Below, piece by piece: positions 7,598 to 17,244 of a stretch of 64,000 bases of DNA. The position numbers and the translations under genes were made by a program. The DNA comes from Acidobacteriota bacterium (GTDB lineage: Bacteria; Acidobacteriota; Terriglobia; 2-12-FULL-54-10): contig SHUM01000012.1 of assembly GCA_009691245.1 (NCBI GenBank), forward strand, positions 1 to 64,000, given 5' to 3'. Under the pieces are notes generated by a model. That model was not told where the DNA came from and ran no database searches. It saw nothing but the letters and a program-made list of their open reading frames with translations. Positions within the stretch are counted from its first letter, which is position 1. The number at the start of each line of letters is the position of its first letter.

Positions 7598-10500
7598 ATG
7601 AATTTGAAACAGAATCTTGCCGTGATGATGCTGGCGCTGGCCATGCCGGCGATGATCTTCGCGCAGGCCAACAGCAGCGCGCTCAGCGGCGTGGTCCGCG
7701 ATCCCAGCGCGGCCGTAATTACCGGCGCGGCCATCACCGTAACCAACTCGGAGACCGGCCTGACGCGCACGCGCGAGTCTGACCCGGCGGGCCGCTACCG
7801 CGTCGGCGAACTCCCACCCGGCACTTATCAGATCACCGTATCCATGGCGGGCTTCAATCGCGAGACGCGCAAGGACCTGGTGTTGCAAGTAGGCCAGGAA
7901 CTCGGCCTGAGCTTCACTCTGCAAATCGGCGCGCTGGAACAGGAAATTGTAGTTACTAGCGAAGCGCCGGTGGTGGAGACCACCACGGCCTCGGTGGCGC
8001 GCGTGGTCAGCCAGGAGCAGCTCCGCGAGCTGCCGCTGAACGGCCGCAGCTTCACCGACCTGATTACGCTGGACACCATGGCCTCCACGCCGGGCAATCA
8101 GGCCAAGGGCACGGCGAACTACGGCAACTCGGCCCAGCTCACCGTGGCCGGCGCGCGGTCGGACTCGAACAGCTTCACGCTGGACGGCACCGACATCAAC
8201 GGCACGGCCAACGGATCGCCAGGCAGCGCCGCCGGCGTGCAACTTGGCGTCGATACCATCCGCGAATTTCAGGTGATCACCGCCAACGCCAAGGCCGAGT
8301 ACGGGCGCAACTCCGGCGCCATCGTCAACGCCGTAACGCGCTCGGGCACCAACGATATGCACGGCACGCTGTTCGAGTTCCTGCGCAACAAGACGCTGGA
8401 CGCCCGCCGCTTCATCGACCTGCCCACGGCGCAGAACCCCAACGGGTCGCTGCCGCCCTTCAAGCGCAACCAATTCGGCGGCTCCCTGGGCGGGCGCATC
8501 AAACAGGACAAATCGTTCTACTTCCTAGCCTATGAAGGTCTGCGCCAGCGCCTGACCGAGACGCAGGTCTATCGCGTGCCCACCGCCGACGGCCGCCGCG
8601 GCATCGGCGCCGGAGTTCTGAATACCGTAACCAACACTCGACCCGATGTAGTGGTTCATCCCTCGATCGTCCCTTACGTGAATCTGTGGCCGTCGCCCAG
8701 CCTGGGCAGCCGCAGCTACGGCGACGGCACGGCGGACTACTTCGGTCCGGTGGTCCAGCCGACCAACGAAAACTTCGGCTCGGCGCGCTTTGACCACACC
8801 TACTCGGAGAAGGATTTCCTCTTCGCGCGCTACACCACCAGCCGCGGCGACAGCGTGATCCCGTCGCAACTGCTCTCGGACAGCTCGTTCCTCTCCGCCA
8901 ATCAATTCATCACCGCGCAGTACGACCGCATCATCAGCTCCACAATGCTGAACATGTTCCGCGCCGGATTCAACCGTTCATTCAACGACATCTCGCCCGG
9001 CCAGGCGCCCGGCGGCGAGAATCTCGGCTTCACGCCCGGCCAGCCCATCGGCTCTCTTGGGCCAACGCCGCTCTCGACGCTGGGCCCGGCCGGCATTGTG
9101 CGACTTTATCAGGTGCAAAACTCCTTCCAGTTCGACGACAACCTGACCATCAATCGCGGCGCGCACACCTGGAAGTTCGGCACCGCGGTGCAGCGCTTTC
9201 AATGGAACTCCGATCAGCCGGCCTTTGTGCAGGGCAGCATCACCTTCAACAGCTTTACGAACTTTCTGCTGGCCGGCCCGACCGGCACCGGCGCGACGTT
9301 CCTGCTGCCCGAATCCAGCACCTACCGCCACATCCGCACCACGATGTATGGGTTCTACGGGCAGGATGACTGGCGCGTCAGCCCCCGGCTGACCATCAAT
9401 TACGGCCTGCGCTGGGAGTTCACCACCGGCCTGAAGGAGACCGACGACCTGGTCTCCTACATTCTCGATCCGCAGACGTCGCGACTCGAGGACGTCAAGG
9501 TCGGCGAGCTGTGGGACAACAAGATCAAGAATTTCCAGCCGCGCCTGGGCCTCAACTGGTCGCTCGACGAGGAGTCGAAGACGGTGCTCAGCGGCGGCCT
9601 CGGCATCTTCCACAATCAGGTGCTGCACAACTCGATGGTCTCGTTCCGCGCGCAGCAGCCGTTTTATTTCCGCGGCTCGTTCGCCGGCATCAACTCGGTG
9701 GGCGTGTTCCCGAATGTGCGCGCCATGATTGCCACCACGGCCAACGGCGCCGACCAGCCCACCGCGGCGGCATTTCGCGTTACGCGAACGTTTGACCATG
9801 ACAACTTCAAGACGCCGACCTACTATCGCTACAATATGACCATCCAGCGCGCGCTGCCCGGCCAGCTGGTGGCGCGCGTGGGCTATGTCGGCTCCTTCTC
9901 GAGGCATCTGGCGCGGCGGCAGGGATTGAACACCTTCCCGCAACCCATCAAGCAGGCCGACGGCTCGCTGTTCTTCCCCTGCGCCACGGCCTCGGCGGTT
10001 TGCTCGACGCCGGCGCCGCAGTTCATTAATCCGAACTTCTCGCAGATCGAGTGGATGTCGTCGGACGCTAATTCGAGTTACAACGCGCTCACCGCCAACC
10101 TGCAACAGAAGTTCCGCAACGGCATGTCCTTCCAGGCGAGCTACACCTACTCGAAGTGCATAGACGACGCCTCGTCCTCCGAAACCAATTACTCGACCGC
10201 GGCCACGCTGGGCCAGTGGTCGCCGGACCGCACCCTGGAGCGGGCGCGCTGCAACTTCAATATCCCGCACGCCTTCGTGGCCAACGGCCTGTACGAGTTG
10301 CCGTTCGGGTCTGGGCGCAGCTTCATGAACTCGGGCGGCGTGGCCGACTGGGTGCTGGGCAACTGGCAAATTGGCGGCGTGCTGACCATTCAGCAAGGCC
10401 TGCCCTTCACCGTTACCACCAATTTCCGCGCGCCGGGCTTCACCGGCTTCGCCGCAAACCGGCCCAACACCTCGCCCAACGCGGACGCCACGAAAGCTAC

Positions 10501-10816
10501 CCAGGAGCCGTTCGGGACGCGTGAGCAGTTCTTCGACACCTCCATTTTCAGCAATCCCGCCGGCGGCACGCTGGGCACGGCCGGGCGCAACTACCTGCTG
10601 GGAGCGCCGCTGGTGCAGTTGAACTTCACCCTGAGCAAGTCGTTCTCGATCTCCGAGCAGACCAAGCTGCAGTTCCGCAGCGAGTACTTCAACGCATTGA
10701 ACCAGACCAACTTGTCCTTCCCGGCAACCAACATCAACGTCGCCGGCGCAGGGCGGATCACCGACACAAGCACCAAGGCGCGGCAGATCCAGTTGGCGCT
10801 GAAGCTGACGTTCTAG
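7598..10816 (+). CDS. TonB-dependent receptor, Oar-like, tandem copy 1
   Basis: A 1,072-aa outer-membrane transporter. The frame is open from 7100, but the start is ATG 7598, preceded by GGGAGGG (7586-7592) and followed by a signal peptide (ending IFAQ near residue 23). Order: signal, carboxypeptidase-regulatory-like beta domain (about 28-110, with SGVVRDPSAAVITGA), plug with the RELPLNGRSF signature (about 145-155), and a large beta-barrel ending in a C-terminal Phe (LALKLTF). Family members import large substrates using TonB energy. Its neighbour at 11103 is a clear tandem duplicate. It lies downstream of secreted hydrolases, so it may import their products. A terminator follows at 10843. 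Confidence 0.93.
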   Translation: MNLKQNLAVMMLALAMPAMIFAQANSSALSGVVRDPSAAVITGAAITVTNSETGLTRTRESDPAGRYRVGELPPGTYQITVSMAGFNRETRKDLVLQVGQELGLSFTLQIGALEQEIVVTSEAPVVETTTASVARVVSQEQLRELPLNGRSFTDLITLDTMASTPGNQAKGTANYGNSAQLTVAGARSDSNSFTLDGTDINGTANGSPGSAAGVQLGVDTIREFQVITANAKAEYGRNSGAIVNAVTRSGTNDMHGTLFEFLRNKTLDARRFIDLPTAQNPNGSLPPFKRNQFGGSLGGRIKQDKSFYFLAYEGLRQRLTETQVYRVPTADGRRGIGAGVLNTVTNTRPDVVVHPSIVPYVNLWPSPSLGSRSYGDGTADYFGPVVQPTNENFGSARFDHTYSEKDFLFARYTTSRGDSVIPSQLLSDSSFLSANQFITAQYDRIISSTMLNMFRAGFNRSFNDISPGQAPGGENLGFTPGQPIGSLGPTPLSTLGPAGIVRLYQVQNSFQFDDNLTINRGAHTWKFGTAVQRFQWNSDQPAFVQGSITFNSFTNFLLAGPTGTGATFLLPESSTYRHIRTTMYGFYGQDDWRVSPRLTINYGLRWEFTTGLKETDDLVSYILDPQTSRLEDVKVGELWDNKIKNFQPRLGLNWSLDEESKTVLSGGLGIFHNQVLHNSMVSFRAQQPFYFRGSFAGINSVGVFPNVRAMIATTANGADQPTAAAFRVTRTFDHDNFKTPTYYRYNMTIQRALPGQLVARVGYVGSFSRHLARRQGLNTFPQPIKQADGSLFFPCATASAVCSTPAPQFINPNFSQIEWMSSDANSSYNALTANLQQKFRNGMSFQASYTYSKCIDDASSSETNYSTAATLGQWSPDRTLERARCNFNIPHAFVANGLYELPFGSGRSFMNSGGVADWVLGNWQIGGVLTIQQGLPFTVTTNFRAPGFTGFAANRPNTSPNADATKATQEPFGTREQFFDTSIFSNPAGGTLGTAGRNYLLGAPLVQLNFTLSKSFSISEQTKLQFRSEYFNALNQTNLSFPATNINVAGAGRITDTSTKARQIQLALKLTF

Positions 10817-10842
10817 TCACTCGACCATTGCATTGAAATTGC

Positions 10843-10877
10843 GAGGCTCCGCCGCTGGCGGAGCCTCTTTTTATTTT
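10843..10877 (+). terminator. Rho-independent terminator after first tandem receptor
   Basis: A perfect 11-bp stem (10843-10853/10857-10867) with a 3-nt loop is followed by TTTTTATTTT. It starts 26 nt after the stop codon, so the two receptors are probably transcribed separately. Confidence 0.9.
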
Positions 10878-10959
10878 GCCCTGTCGTTCGCTATAGCCGG
10901 CCCTCGGCCGCGAGGTCGTCACGAGGATTGAACGCCCCGGCAGGCCCCCCTGATTGTTC

Positions 10960-11025
10960 TTGCCTATTCCACCCCTGATTGAATTATTATGGGGTAACAG
11001 CTTGGTCAGCTAATTTGATGGGGCA
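10960..11025 (+). promoter_or_regulatory. promoter-like block upstream of second tandem receptor
   Basis: TTGCCT (10960-10965), 19-bp spacer, TATTAT (10985-10990), then CAGCTTGGTCAG (10998-11009) and GGGGCA (11020-11025). This is the counterpart of the block at 7460-7523; spacing is kept although intervening bases differ. The conserved box downstream of the -10-like element could be an operator or a leader RNA element. Confidence 0.55.
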
Positions 11026-11102
11026 TTTGCAGTTGCAATGGGCCGTAGCGCTTCCCGCGGAGTGAGCGGCGGAAAGCCTCGGCATTTACTTGGAGGAAAA
11101 TG

Positions 11103-14100
11103 ATGAAATTGAAACAGATTCTTGCACTGCTGATGCTGGCGCTGGCGATACCAGCCATGATCTTTGCGCAGTCCAATAGCAGCGCGCTAAGCGGCGTGGT
11201 TCGCGATCCCAGCTCGGCGGTGATAACTGGCGCGGAGATAACCGTATCCAATATGGACACCGGCCTAACGCGCACGGCCACATCGAACGCCTCGGGCGTC
11301 TATCGCGTCGGCGAGCTCAATCCCGGCAGCTATCAGATCACCGCTTCGATGACGGGCTTCTCGCGCGAGACGCGCAAGGACGTTACGCTGCTGGTGGGCC
11401 AGGAACTCTCGGTGAACTTCGCGCTGCAAGTCGGCGCAGTCGAGCAGGAGATCATCATCACCGGAGAAGCGCCGGTGGTGGAGACCACCATCTCGTCGGT
11501 GGCCTCCAACGTAACCCAGGAACAACTCCGCGAGCTGCCGCTGAACGGTCGCGCGTTTACCGACCTGGTGACGCTGAACCCCGGCGCGGTTACGCCGCAC
11601 GTCGCGCAGGGCCGCGGCGCCAACTACGGCTTCGCCACCCAACTCTCGGTGGCCGGCGCGCGCACCGACTCGAACAGCTTCCGCCTCGACGGCACGGACA
11701 TGATGGACACCCGTAACATGAATCCCGGCAGCGCAGCCGGCGTGCAGCTGGGCGTGGATACGATTCGTGAGTTTCAGGTGATCACGGCGAACGGCAAGGC
11801 CGAGTACGGTCGCAACGCCGGCGCAGTCATCAACGCGGTCAGCCGCTCGGGCGAGAACACCATGCATGGCGCGCTGTTTCACTTTCTGCGCAACAACAAG
11901 CTGGACGCGCGGCGCTTTGAGAATCCCAAAGCCCTTCCGCCGTTCAAGCGCAACCAGTTTGGCGGCACCATCGGCGGCCCCATCGCGCGCGACAAGGCTT
12001 TCTACTTCTTCGGCTACGAGGGTCTCCGCCAGCGGCTGAACGAGTCGGCGGTTTATAACGTACCCACGGCGGACGGCAAGCGCGGAATCGGCGTCGGCCC
12101 CATCGTCAATGGGGCGCGCACCAATGTAGTGGTCGATCCCCGCATGGTTCCCTACATGAATCTCTACCCACTGCCCAATGGCCGCGATCTGGGCGACGGC
12201 ACAGCCCTGCTGGCTAACGATGCGAGCCGCCCCACAACTGAGAACTTTGGTTCGGGACGTGTAGACTACGCCCTATCGAGCAACGACTCGTTCTTCTCGC
12301 GCTACACCATCAGCCGGGCCGAGTCCAACTCCAACGGTAATCTTCTGTCCAAGCAGATCTCCACCACTTCGCGGCATCTGCTCACCATGCAGGAGGACCA
12401 CATCTTCGGCCCGTCCATGGTCAATACGCTGCGGCTCTCCTTCAATCGGTCGCTGGGCTTTTCCGCCCCGGGACAGGTGGAAGGCGGCGAGAGCCTGGGA
12501 TTCGCCGCCGGCGTGCCGTTGGGCGAGATGGGCGCGGGCTCCGCAGTGTCCAACATCGGCCCGATGAGCATCGGCATCGTGGACGATAAGCAGAATAGCT
12601 TTCAGTATGAGGACACGGTTTCCTATACCCGTGGGAATCACAATATGAAGTTTGGCGCGCTGGCCCAGAGGTTCCAATGGAACACGGACAACCCGGCGTT
12701 CTGGCAGGGCCAGTTCTCCTTCACGGACTTGCCCACAATGCTCCGACTCGGGAACGCCAGCGCCACCTACCGGCTGCCCCGTTCCAGCACCAATCGCGGA
12801 CTGCGCACATGGCTGATGGGTTTCTTCGGCCAGACCGACTACCGTGTAAGTCCAAGCCTGACCCTGAACGTGGGCCTGCGCTGGGAGTTCACCACCGGCG
12901 TCAGCGAGGTCCACAACAATATCTCCTACCTCGCCAATGGCCCGATCACCTCGACCCCCAATGACATCAAGCTCGGCAAGCTGTGGAACAATCACATCAA
13001 GAATTTCGAGCCGCGCTTCGGCTTCAACTGGGCGTTGGGCGCCAACCAGACCACCTCGCTCAGCGGCGGCATCGGCATCTACCACAATCAGATTTTGCAT
13101 AACAGCTTCGTCTCGTTCCGCGATCAGCTCCCGTTCAACTTCCGGGCCACCGCGACGAATGTTTCCTTCGCCGCCTTCCCGAATATTGAACAGGTGGTGT
13201 TGCAGTCCGGCCAGAACTTCAACGCCAGCCGGCATTTTGACCTTGATAATTTCAAGACGCCCACCTACTACCGCGCCAATTTGACCATCCAGCATCAGCT
13301 TCCCGGCGAGCTGGTGGTGAAGCTGGGATTTGTCGGCTCGCTCGCCCGGCACCTGGCGCGCCGCCAGTTGCTGAATACCTTCCCGAATCCGGTGGCGCGC
13401 GCCGACGGCAGCTTGTTCTTCGGCTGCGGACCGGCGGTATCGGCTACCTGCGCCAGCCCCATCCCGCAGGTGATCAATCCAAACTTCGGGCGCATCGAGT
13501 GGATGTCCAGCGACGTGAATTCATCCTACAATTCGATGGTTACTTCCATCCAGAAGCGTTTTAGCCGCGGACTTACCTTCCAGGCTAATTACACCTATTC
13601 GAAATCGATTGATGACTACTCGCAATCGGAGACCAACTACGCCGGCGAGACCGGAGCCAATGGCCAGTTCGGGCCGGACCGTGTACTGGACCGTGCGCGC
13701 TCCACGTTCAATATTCCTCACGTGTTCGTCGCCAACGGCGTCTACGAGCTGCCCCTCGGCCATGGGAAAGCCCACCTGAACTCGGGTGGCGTGGTCAACG
13801 CCATTGTGGGCGGCTGGCAGCTTGGAGGCATTCTCACCCTGCAGCAGGGACTGCCGTTCACGGTTGGATCGTTAATCGCCGACGCGGGTTACACGTTCCG
13901 CGCCAATCGCCCGAACATGAATTCCAGTGTCGACATCAATACCGTTACCAGCGGCACCTCGGCGGGATGTGTCGTGGCGGGAACCACCACCCCGATCGCC
14001 GCCGGCACGCCGATTGGAACACGCGATCGCTATTTCGATCCCTGTGTATTCGGAGCGCCGGCAGCCGGCACCATCGGCAACGTCACGCGCAACACGCTCA

Positions 14101-14339
14101 TTGGACCCGATCTGCGCAACGTGAACTTCAACCTCGGCAAGACCTTCAACATCACGGAAGGTATGCGGTTGCAGTTCCGCAGCGAGTTCTTCAATCTGTT
14201 CAACCGCGTGCAGATGCGCAATCCCGCCGCACGCGTATTCTCCAACCGCACGGGCGTTTCCGCCTCCGCCGGTCTGATCACCGAATCGCTCGACGCCAGC
14301 GCGCGTCAGATTCAGTTTGGTCTGAAGCTGACGTTCTAA
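11103..14339 (+). CDS. TonB-dependent receptor, Oar-like, tandem copy 2
   Basis: A 1,078-aa outer-membrane transporter with the same plan as its neighbour: signal peptide (ending IFAQ), regulatory beta domain with SGVVRDPSSAVITGA, plug signature RELPLNGRAF, and a barrel ending in Phe (FGLKLTF). I choose ATG 11103, 6 nt after GGAGG (11092-11096); ATG 11100 is adjacent and in frame. Identity to copy 1 is high in the N-terminal 200 residues and the barrel ends and lower in the loops. That is the pattern expected when substrate-contacting loops diverge. It has its own promoter-like block and its own terminator. Confidence 0.93.
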   Translation: MKLKQILALLMLALAIPAMIFAQSNSSALSGVVRDPSSAVITGAEITVSNMDTGLTRTATSNASGVYRVGELNPGSYQITASMTGFSRETRKDVTLLVGQELSVNFALQVGAVEQEIIITGEAPVVETTISSVASNVTQEQLRELPLNGRAFTDLVTLNPGAVTPHVAQGRGANYGFATQLSVAGARTDSNSFRLDGTDMMDTRNMNPGSAAGVQLGVDTIREFQVITANGKAEYGRNAGAVINAVSRSGENTMHGALFHFLRNNKLDARRFENPKALPPFKRNQFGGTIGGPIARDKAFYFFGYEGLRQRLNESAVYNVPTADGKRGIGVGPIVNGARTNVVVDPRMVPYMNLYPLPNGRDLGDGTALLANDASRPTTENFGSGRVDYALSSNDSFFSRYTISRAESNSNGNLLSKQISTTSRHLLTMQEDHIFGPSMVNTLRLSFNRSLGFSAPGQVEGGESLGFAAGVPLGEMGAGSAVSNIGPMSIGIVDDKQNSFQYEDTVSYTRGNHNMKFGALAQRFQWNTDNPAFWQGQFSFTDLPTMLRLGNASATYRLPRSSTNRGLRTWLMGFFGQTDYRVSPSLTLNVGLRWEFTTGVSEVHNNISYLANGPITSTPNDIKLGKLWNNHIKNFEPRFGFNWALGANQTTSLSGGIGIYHNQILHNSFVSFRDQLPFNFRATATNVSFAAFPNIEQVVLQSGQNFNASRHFDLDNFKTPTYYRANLTIQHQLPGELVVKLGFVGSLARHLARRQLLNTFPNPVARADGSLFFGCGPAVSATCASPIPQVINPNFGRIEWMSSDVNSSYNSMVTSIQKRFSRGLTFQANYTYSKSIDDYSQSETNYAGETGANGQFGPDRVLDRARSTFNIPHVFVANGVYELPLGHGKAHLNSGGVVNAIVGGWQLGGILTLQQGLPFTVGSLIADAGYTFRANRPNMNSSVDINTVTSGTSAGCVVAGTTTPIAAGTPIGTRDRYFDPCVFGAPAAGTIGNVTRNTLIGPDLRNVNFNLGKTFNITEGMRLQFRSEFFNLFNRVQMRNPAARVFSNRTGVSASAGLITESLDASARQIQFGLKLTF

Positions 14340-14360
14340 CGGATAACCATCCACCACAGA

Positions 14361-14397
14361 AGAGAGGCTCTGCTTGCGCAGAGCCTCTCTTGTTTTT
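14361..14397 (+). terminator. Rho-independent terminator after second tandem receptor
   Basis: A perfect 13-bp stem (14361-14373/14378-14390) with loop TTGC, followed by TGTTTTT, 21 nt after the receptor stop codon. Confidence 0.92.
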
Positions 14398-14405
14398 GGA
14401 CTAGG

Positions 14406-14539
14406 CCATTTTTACTTTTGCTATATAGCCATCAGAGCCCCGACCGCCAGGGAGGGGGCACGTTCAACGGTGCGTAATATTCGGCGAGCGTGCCCACTCC
14501 CTGGCGGTCGGGGCTCTGATACAGCAACTGTAAAAATGG
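14406..14539. repeat. family A long palindrome, copy 1
   Basis: Perfect 24-bp arms at 14431-14454 and 14497-14520 contain the CAGAGCC-CCGACCG motif and extend inward by eight more positions with one mismatch. Outer flanks CCATTTTTAC (14406-14415) and GTAAAAATGG (14530-14539) are also inverted. Related palindromes lie at 27232-27309 and 37343-37426. No coding capacity. Confidence 0.75.
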
Positions 14540-14546
14540 ACTGGCT

Positions 14547-14924
14547 CTATTTGGCGGACTGCACCGGGCCATAGCGGATGCTGATCCGGCGATAGAGTGC
14601 ATCGCCCACACGCCGCGCGCCGGGAAGATACACGATCAGCAGCAGCGGCCATAGGGGCGGCATGGCCAGCAGCAGTTTGCGGAATCCAGAGAAACCGGGA
14701 TAGGCCTCACGGCGGTCGATGATGAGATAGGCGGCGCGCGCGAAATCCGGTTTCAGGTGCGCGACATCGTGGCTGTGCCGGCGAAAATCGCGCCAGCTCA
14801 CGCTCGACCAGCAAATGCGTTGCGTGCGCCGCGCCCATTTGCGGCAGAATGCGCAGTTGCCGTCGTAGTAGACTTCCCAGCGGCCTTGCCGCAGCGCCCG
14901 CAACTGATCCCTCCAACTCGTCAT
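14547..14924 (-). CDS. DCC-family thiol-disulfide oxidoreductase-like protein (DUF393)
   Basis: A 125-aa protein with the family signature YYDGNCAFC near residues 19-27, whose two Cys (spaced CAFC) give the DCC family its name. It has a short Trp/Arg-rich N-terminus and a hydrophobic C-terminal half (LLLAMPPLWPLLLIVYLPG) that may sit on the membrane. A redox role is inferred for this family, and the partner is unknown. GGAG lies 4 nt before the ATG. It starts 134 bp from the divergent membrane protein gene at 15058, so the two may share a promoter region. Its 3-prime end abuts the family A palindrome. Confidence 0.82.
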   Translation of the reverse strand: MTSWRDQLRALRQGRWEVYYDGNCAFCRKWARRTQRICWSSVSWRDFRRHSHDVAHLKPDFARAAYLIIDRREAYPGFSGFRKLLLAMPPLWPLLLIVYLPGARRVGDALYRRISIRYGPVQSAK

Positions 14925-15057
14925 GATTCTCCGCGCGCGCGGCCTGCCGGAATCGCGCTATACTCGCTCCCTGCCGGCAATATTTCCATCGTAACCCGGC
15001 AGCGCAGTCCGCCGGTAGCGCAGGCCAAACGATCTCTTCCTTGTGAGTCATTCGCCG

Positions 15058-16821
15058 ATGAGTCAATTCGATAACGACCCTCCCGATACGCCGCGCGCCC
15101 AGCCAGCTCCGTGGGAGTCTTGGGTGCTGCGCGTGGGCTTCTGGATGTGCGCCATAGCCGGATGCGCGGGCGCGGCGTGGTGGGCCGTGCATGTGGGCAA
15201 AGGCGTCGGCTGGGATCAGATGAACTATCACCACTACAACGTCTACGCGTGGCTCTCCGGCCGCATGGACGCACATCTGGCTCCGGCTGGGATGCACACA
15301 TGGATCAATCCCCTGCTCTACCTGCCGAGCTACTGGATGGTAAATCATCTGCCGCCGTGGACGACCGGAGCGATCTTCGGCGGAGTGGCGGGCCTGAATC
15401 TCGCGCTTCTGTTCGCGCTGGCCTGCCTGAGCCTGCGCAATGTCTCGCCTCTTATGGCCGCCACCATCGCGCTCACCAGCGCCATCGCGGGGCTATCCGA
15501 CCCGTTCTTCCACTCCAACCTGGGGTCCAGCGACGCCGATGTTTTCCTGAGCTTGCACGTGATCGGCAGCCTCTGCCTGATATGCTGGGCGGCGAGCGAT
15601 GAACTTTCTGGGCAATGGGCGGAGCAATGGGACAAATACCGCCGCGAGTCCAAGCGCCGATGGTCGTACGCCGCCGCCGCCGCGCTGCTGGGAGCCGCCG
15701 CGGGACTTAAGCTGACTTACTTCGTATACGCCATCGCGATGACCGTCGCCGTGCTGCTTCTCTGGCGCGGGCTGCGCATGAACCTGCGGCGCTTCGCGTG
15801 CTTCGCCGCCGGAGGACTAGGCGGATATGCGTTGACCGGCGGCTATTGGAACTGGCTGATGTGGTCGCGCTACCGCAATCCCTTCATGCCCTACTTCAAC
15901 GACATCTTCCATTCGCCCTGGATGATGGACTTCTCATTCCGCGATACACGCTTCCCCACGCAGTCGTTCAGCGCCATGCTGCGCTTCCCGTTCCAGTGGC
16001 TCGTCGGCGAGCATCCCACCAGCGAGGGCCCTTTCCGCATCGCCATCTTCGCCATCATCTTTGTGATCATGCCGCTGCTGGTGATGGTGGCCACGATGCG
16101 GACGGGCAAGGCCGCGTTGGTGCGCTTCCTCAGCAATTGGCGGCACGGCGAGGACACCGCCGCCGGGCAGGCAGGCATCCGCGAAGGACTGCTCACCACC
16201 ACCACGCTGATGTGGCTGGTGGTTATCTTCTGGATTGTCTCCTACGCGCTGTGGGCCTGGATGTTCGCCATCCAGCGCTACCTGGAGCCGCTCGCCCTGC
16301 TGGCCGGCTGGATGCTCTGGCTGCTGTGTGATTATCTGCTGACCAACCGGCGCATGAAGTGGGCTGTGTTCTCATGCCTGGTGGTGTTTAGCGTTCTGTG
16401 GATGCGCGGCGAAGACCAGGGATGGCGTGTGCCGTATGGAAAGAGTTGGTTCGGAGTGAGACTGCCCGCCGCAATGCGGCAGGAGCGCACCCTATTCGTG
16501 GTGATCGGCGGCGGCCCCATGGGCTATCTAACTGCGTATCTTCCCGCGTCCACCACCACGGTGCGGTTCAACGATCTGACCATTCCGCCCAATGGGCCGG
16601 AAACCGATCTCACCCGCCGCGCCGCACGATTGATTGCCCGCCACAACGGCCCGCTGCGCAGCCTGACTTCTATTCCGCCGGGCATGCCGCTCGTCGACCA
16701 GGATCGCGCCTACCTGGCGCGCTTCGGATTGGCGCAGGTGGAGGCCGAATGCACGCAGTTCGCAACCGACGTAACCCCGTTCACCACCTGCCCGCTCTTG
16801 CGGCGGAGTCCTGCGCAGTAA
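15058..16821 (+). CDS. polytopic membrane protein, GT87/DUF2029-like
   Basis: A 587-aa integral membrane protein with about ten hydrophobic segments. The first extracytoplasmic loop reads GWDQMNYHHYNVYAWLSGR, the acidic and aromatic pattern of GT-C glycosyltransferases that use polyprenyl-phosphate sugars. A soluble C-terminal tail of about 110 residues (after VVIGGGPMGYLTAYLP) may face the periplasm. Start: ATG 15058 or GTG 15043; neither has a clear ribosome site. Its place beside GT2, DUF2304 and GT39-like genes supports cell-surface glycan assembly. Exact family membership is uncertain; it could be an unclassified GT-C protein. Confidence 0.7.
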   Translation: MSQFDNDPPDTPRAQPAPWESWVLRVGFWMCAIAGCAGAAWWAVHVGKGVGWDQMNYHHYNVYAWLSGRMDAHLAPAGMHTWINPLLYLPSYWMVNHLPPWTTGAIFGGVAGLNLALLFALACLSLRNVSPLMAATIALTSAIAGLSDPFFHSNLGSSDADVFLSLHVIGSLCLICWAASDELSGQWAEQWDKYRRESKRRWSYAAAAALLGAAAGLKLTYFVYAIAMTVAVLLLWRGLRMNLRRFACFAAGGLGGYALTGGYWNWLMWSRYRNPFMPYFNDIFHSPWMMDFSFRDTRFPTQSFSAMLRFPFQWLVGEHPTSEGPFRIAIFAIIFVIMPLLVMVATMRTGKAALVRFLSNWRHGEDTAAGQAGIREGLLTTTTLMWLVVIFWIVSYALWAWMFAIQRYLEPLALLAGWMLWLLCDYLLTNRRMKWAVFSCLVVFSVLWMRGEDQGWRVPYGKSWFGVRLPAAMRQERTLFVVIGGGPMGYLTAYLPASTTTVRFNDLTIPPNGPETDLTRRAARLIARHNGPLRSLTSIPPGMPLVDQDRAYLARFGLAQVEAECTQFATDVTPFTTCPLLRRSPAQ

Positions 16822-16832
16822 CGCGGCTGCGG

Positions 16833-17222
16833 CTACTTGTTTTGCTCCAACATTTTCTCCAACTCCCGCGTGCGCGCGGTTACTTGCTTCAGCTCATCGC
16901 CGAGCAGCGCCACCTGCTGCACCAGCACGCGGCTACGCTCGTTCAGCTTCGAGGTGGAGGCGAACAACTGGATCACCAGCAGCGTCAGCCCGAAGATCAC
17001 CACCAAAAACAACGCCGAGGTGGGAGTGGGTATGCCCAGGAACTCGGAGAGGCGGAACAAATATGGGTATCCCACCGAGGAGGCCGTCAGCAATCCCACG
17101 GAGATGGCCACCCACAGCACCGCGAAGCGCTCCGTGATGTGCCGCTGGCGGACCAGCCAAAGCACCAGCGCGAAGATGCACAGCGTAATCAGAAAAACAA
17201 ACGTCTGGCCATGCTCCTGCAT
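16833..17222 (-). CDS. DUF2304 family membrane protein
   Basis: A 129-aa protein with three hydrophobic helices (about residues 8-24, 33-50, 66-90) and a C-terminal coiled-coil stretch rich in Leu, Glu and Lys (about 92-129). This is the layout of DUF2304 proteins, which are usually encoded next to GT2 glycosyltransferases, as here: the GT2 gene ends 22 nt upstream. A likely role is as partner or membrane anchor of the GT2 enzyme, by context. AGGAGG lies just before the ATG. The genes at 16821 and 16833 converge with only 11 nt between them. Confidence 0.85.
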   Translation of the reverse strand: MQEHGQTFVFLITLCIFALVLWLVRQRHITERFAVLWVAISVGLLTASSVGYPYLFRLSEFLGIPTPTSALFLVVIFGLTLLVIQLFASTSKLNERSRVLVQQVALLGDELKQVTARTRELEKMLEQNK

Positions 17223-17244
17223 ATGAACCTCCTATCTTCACGAG

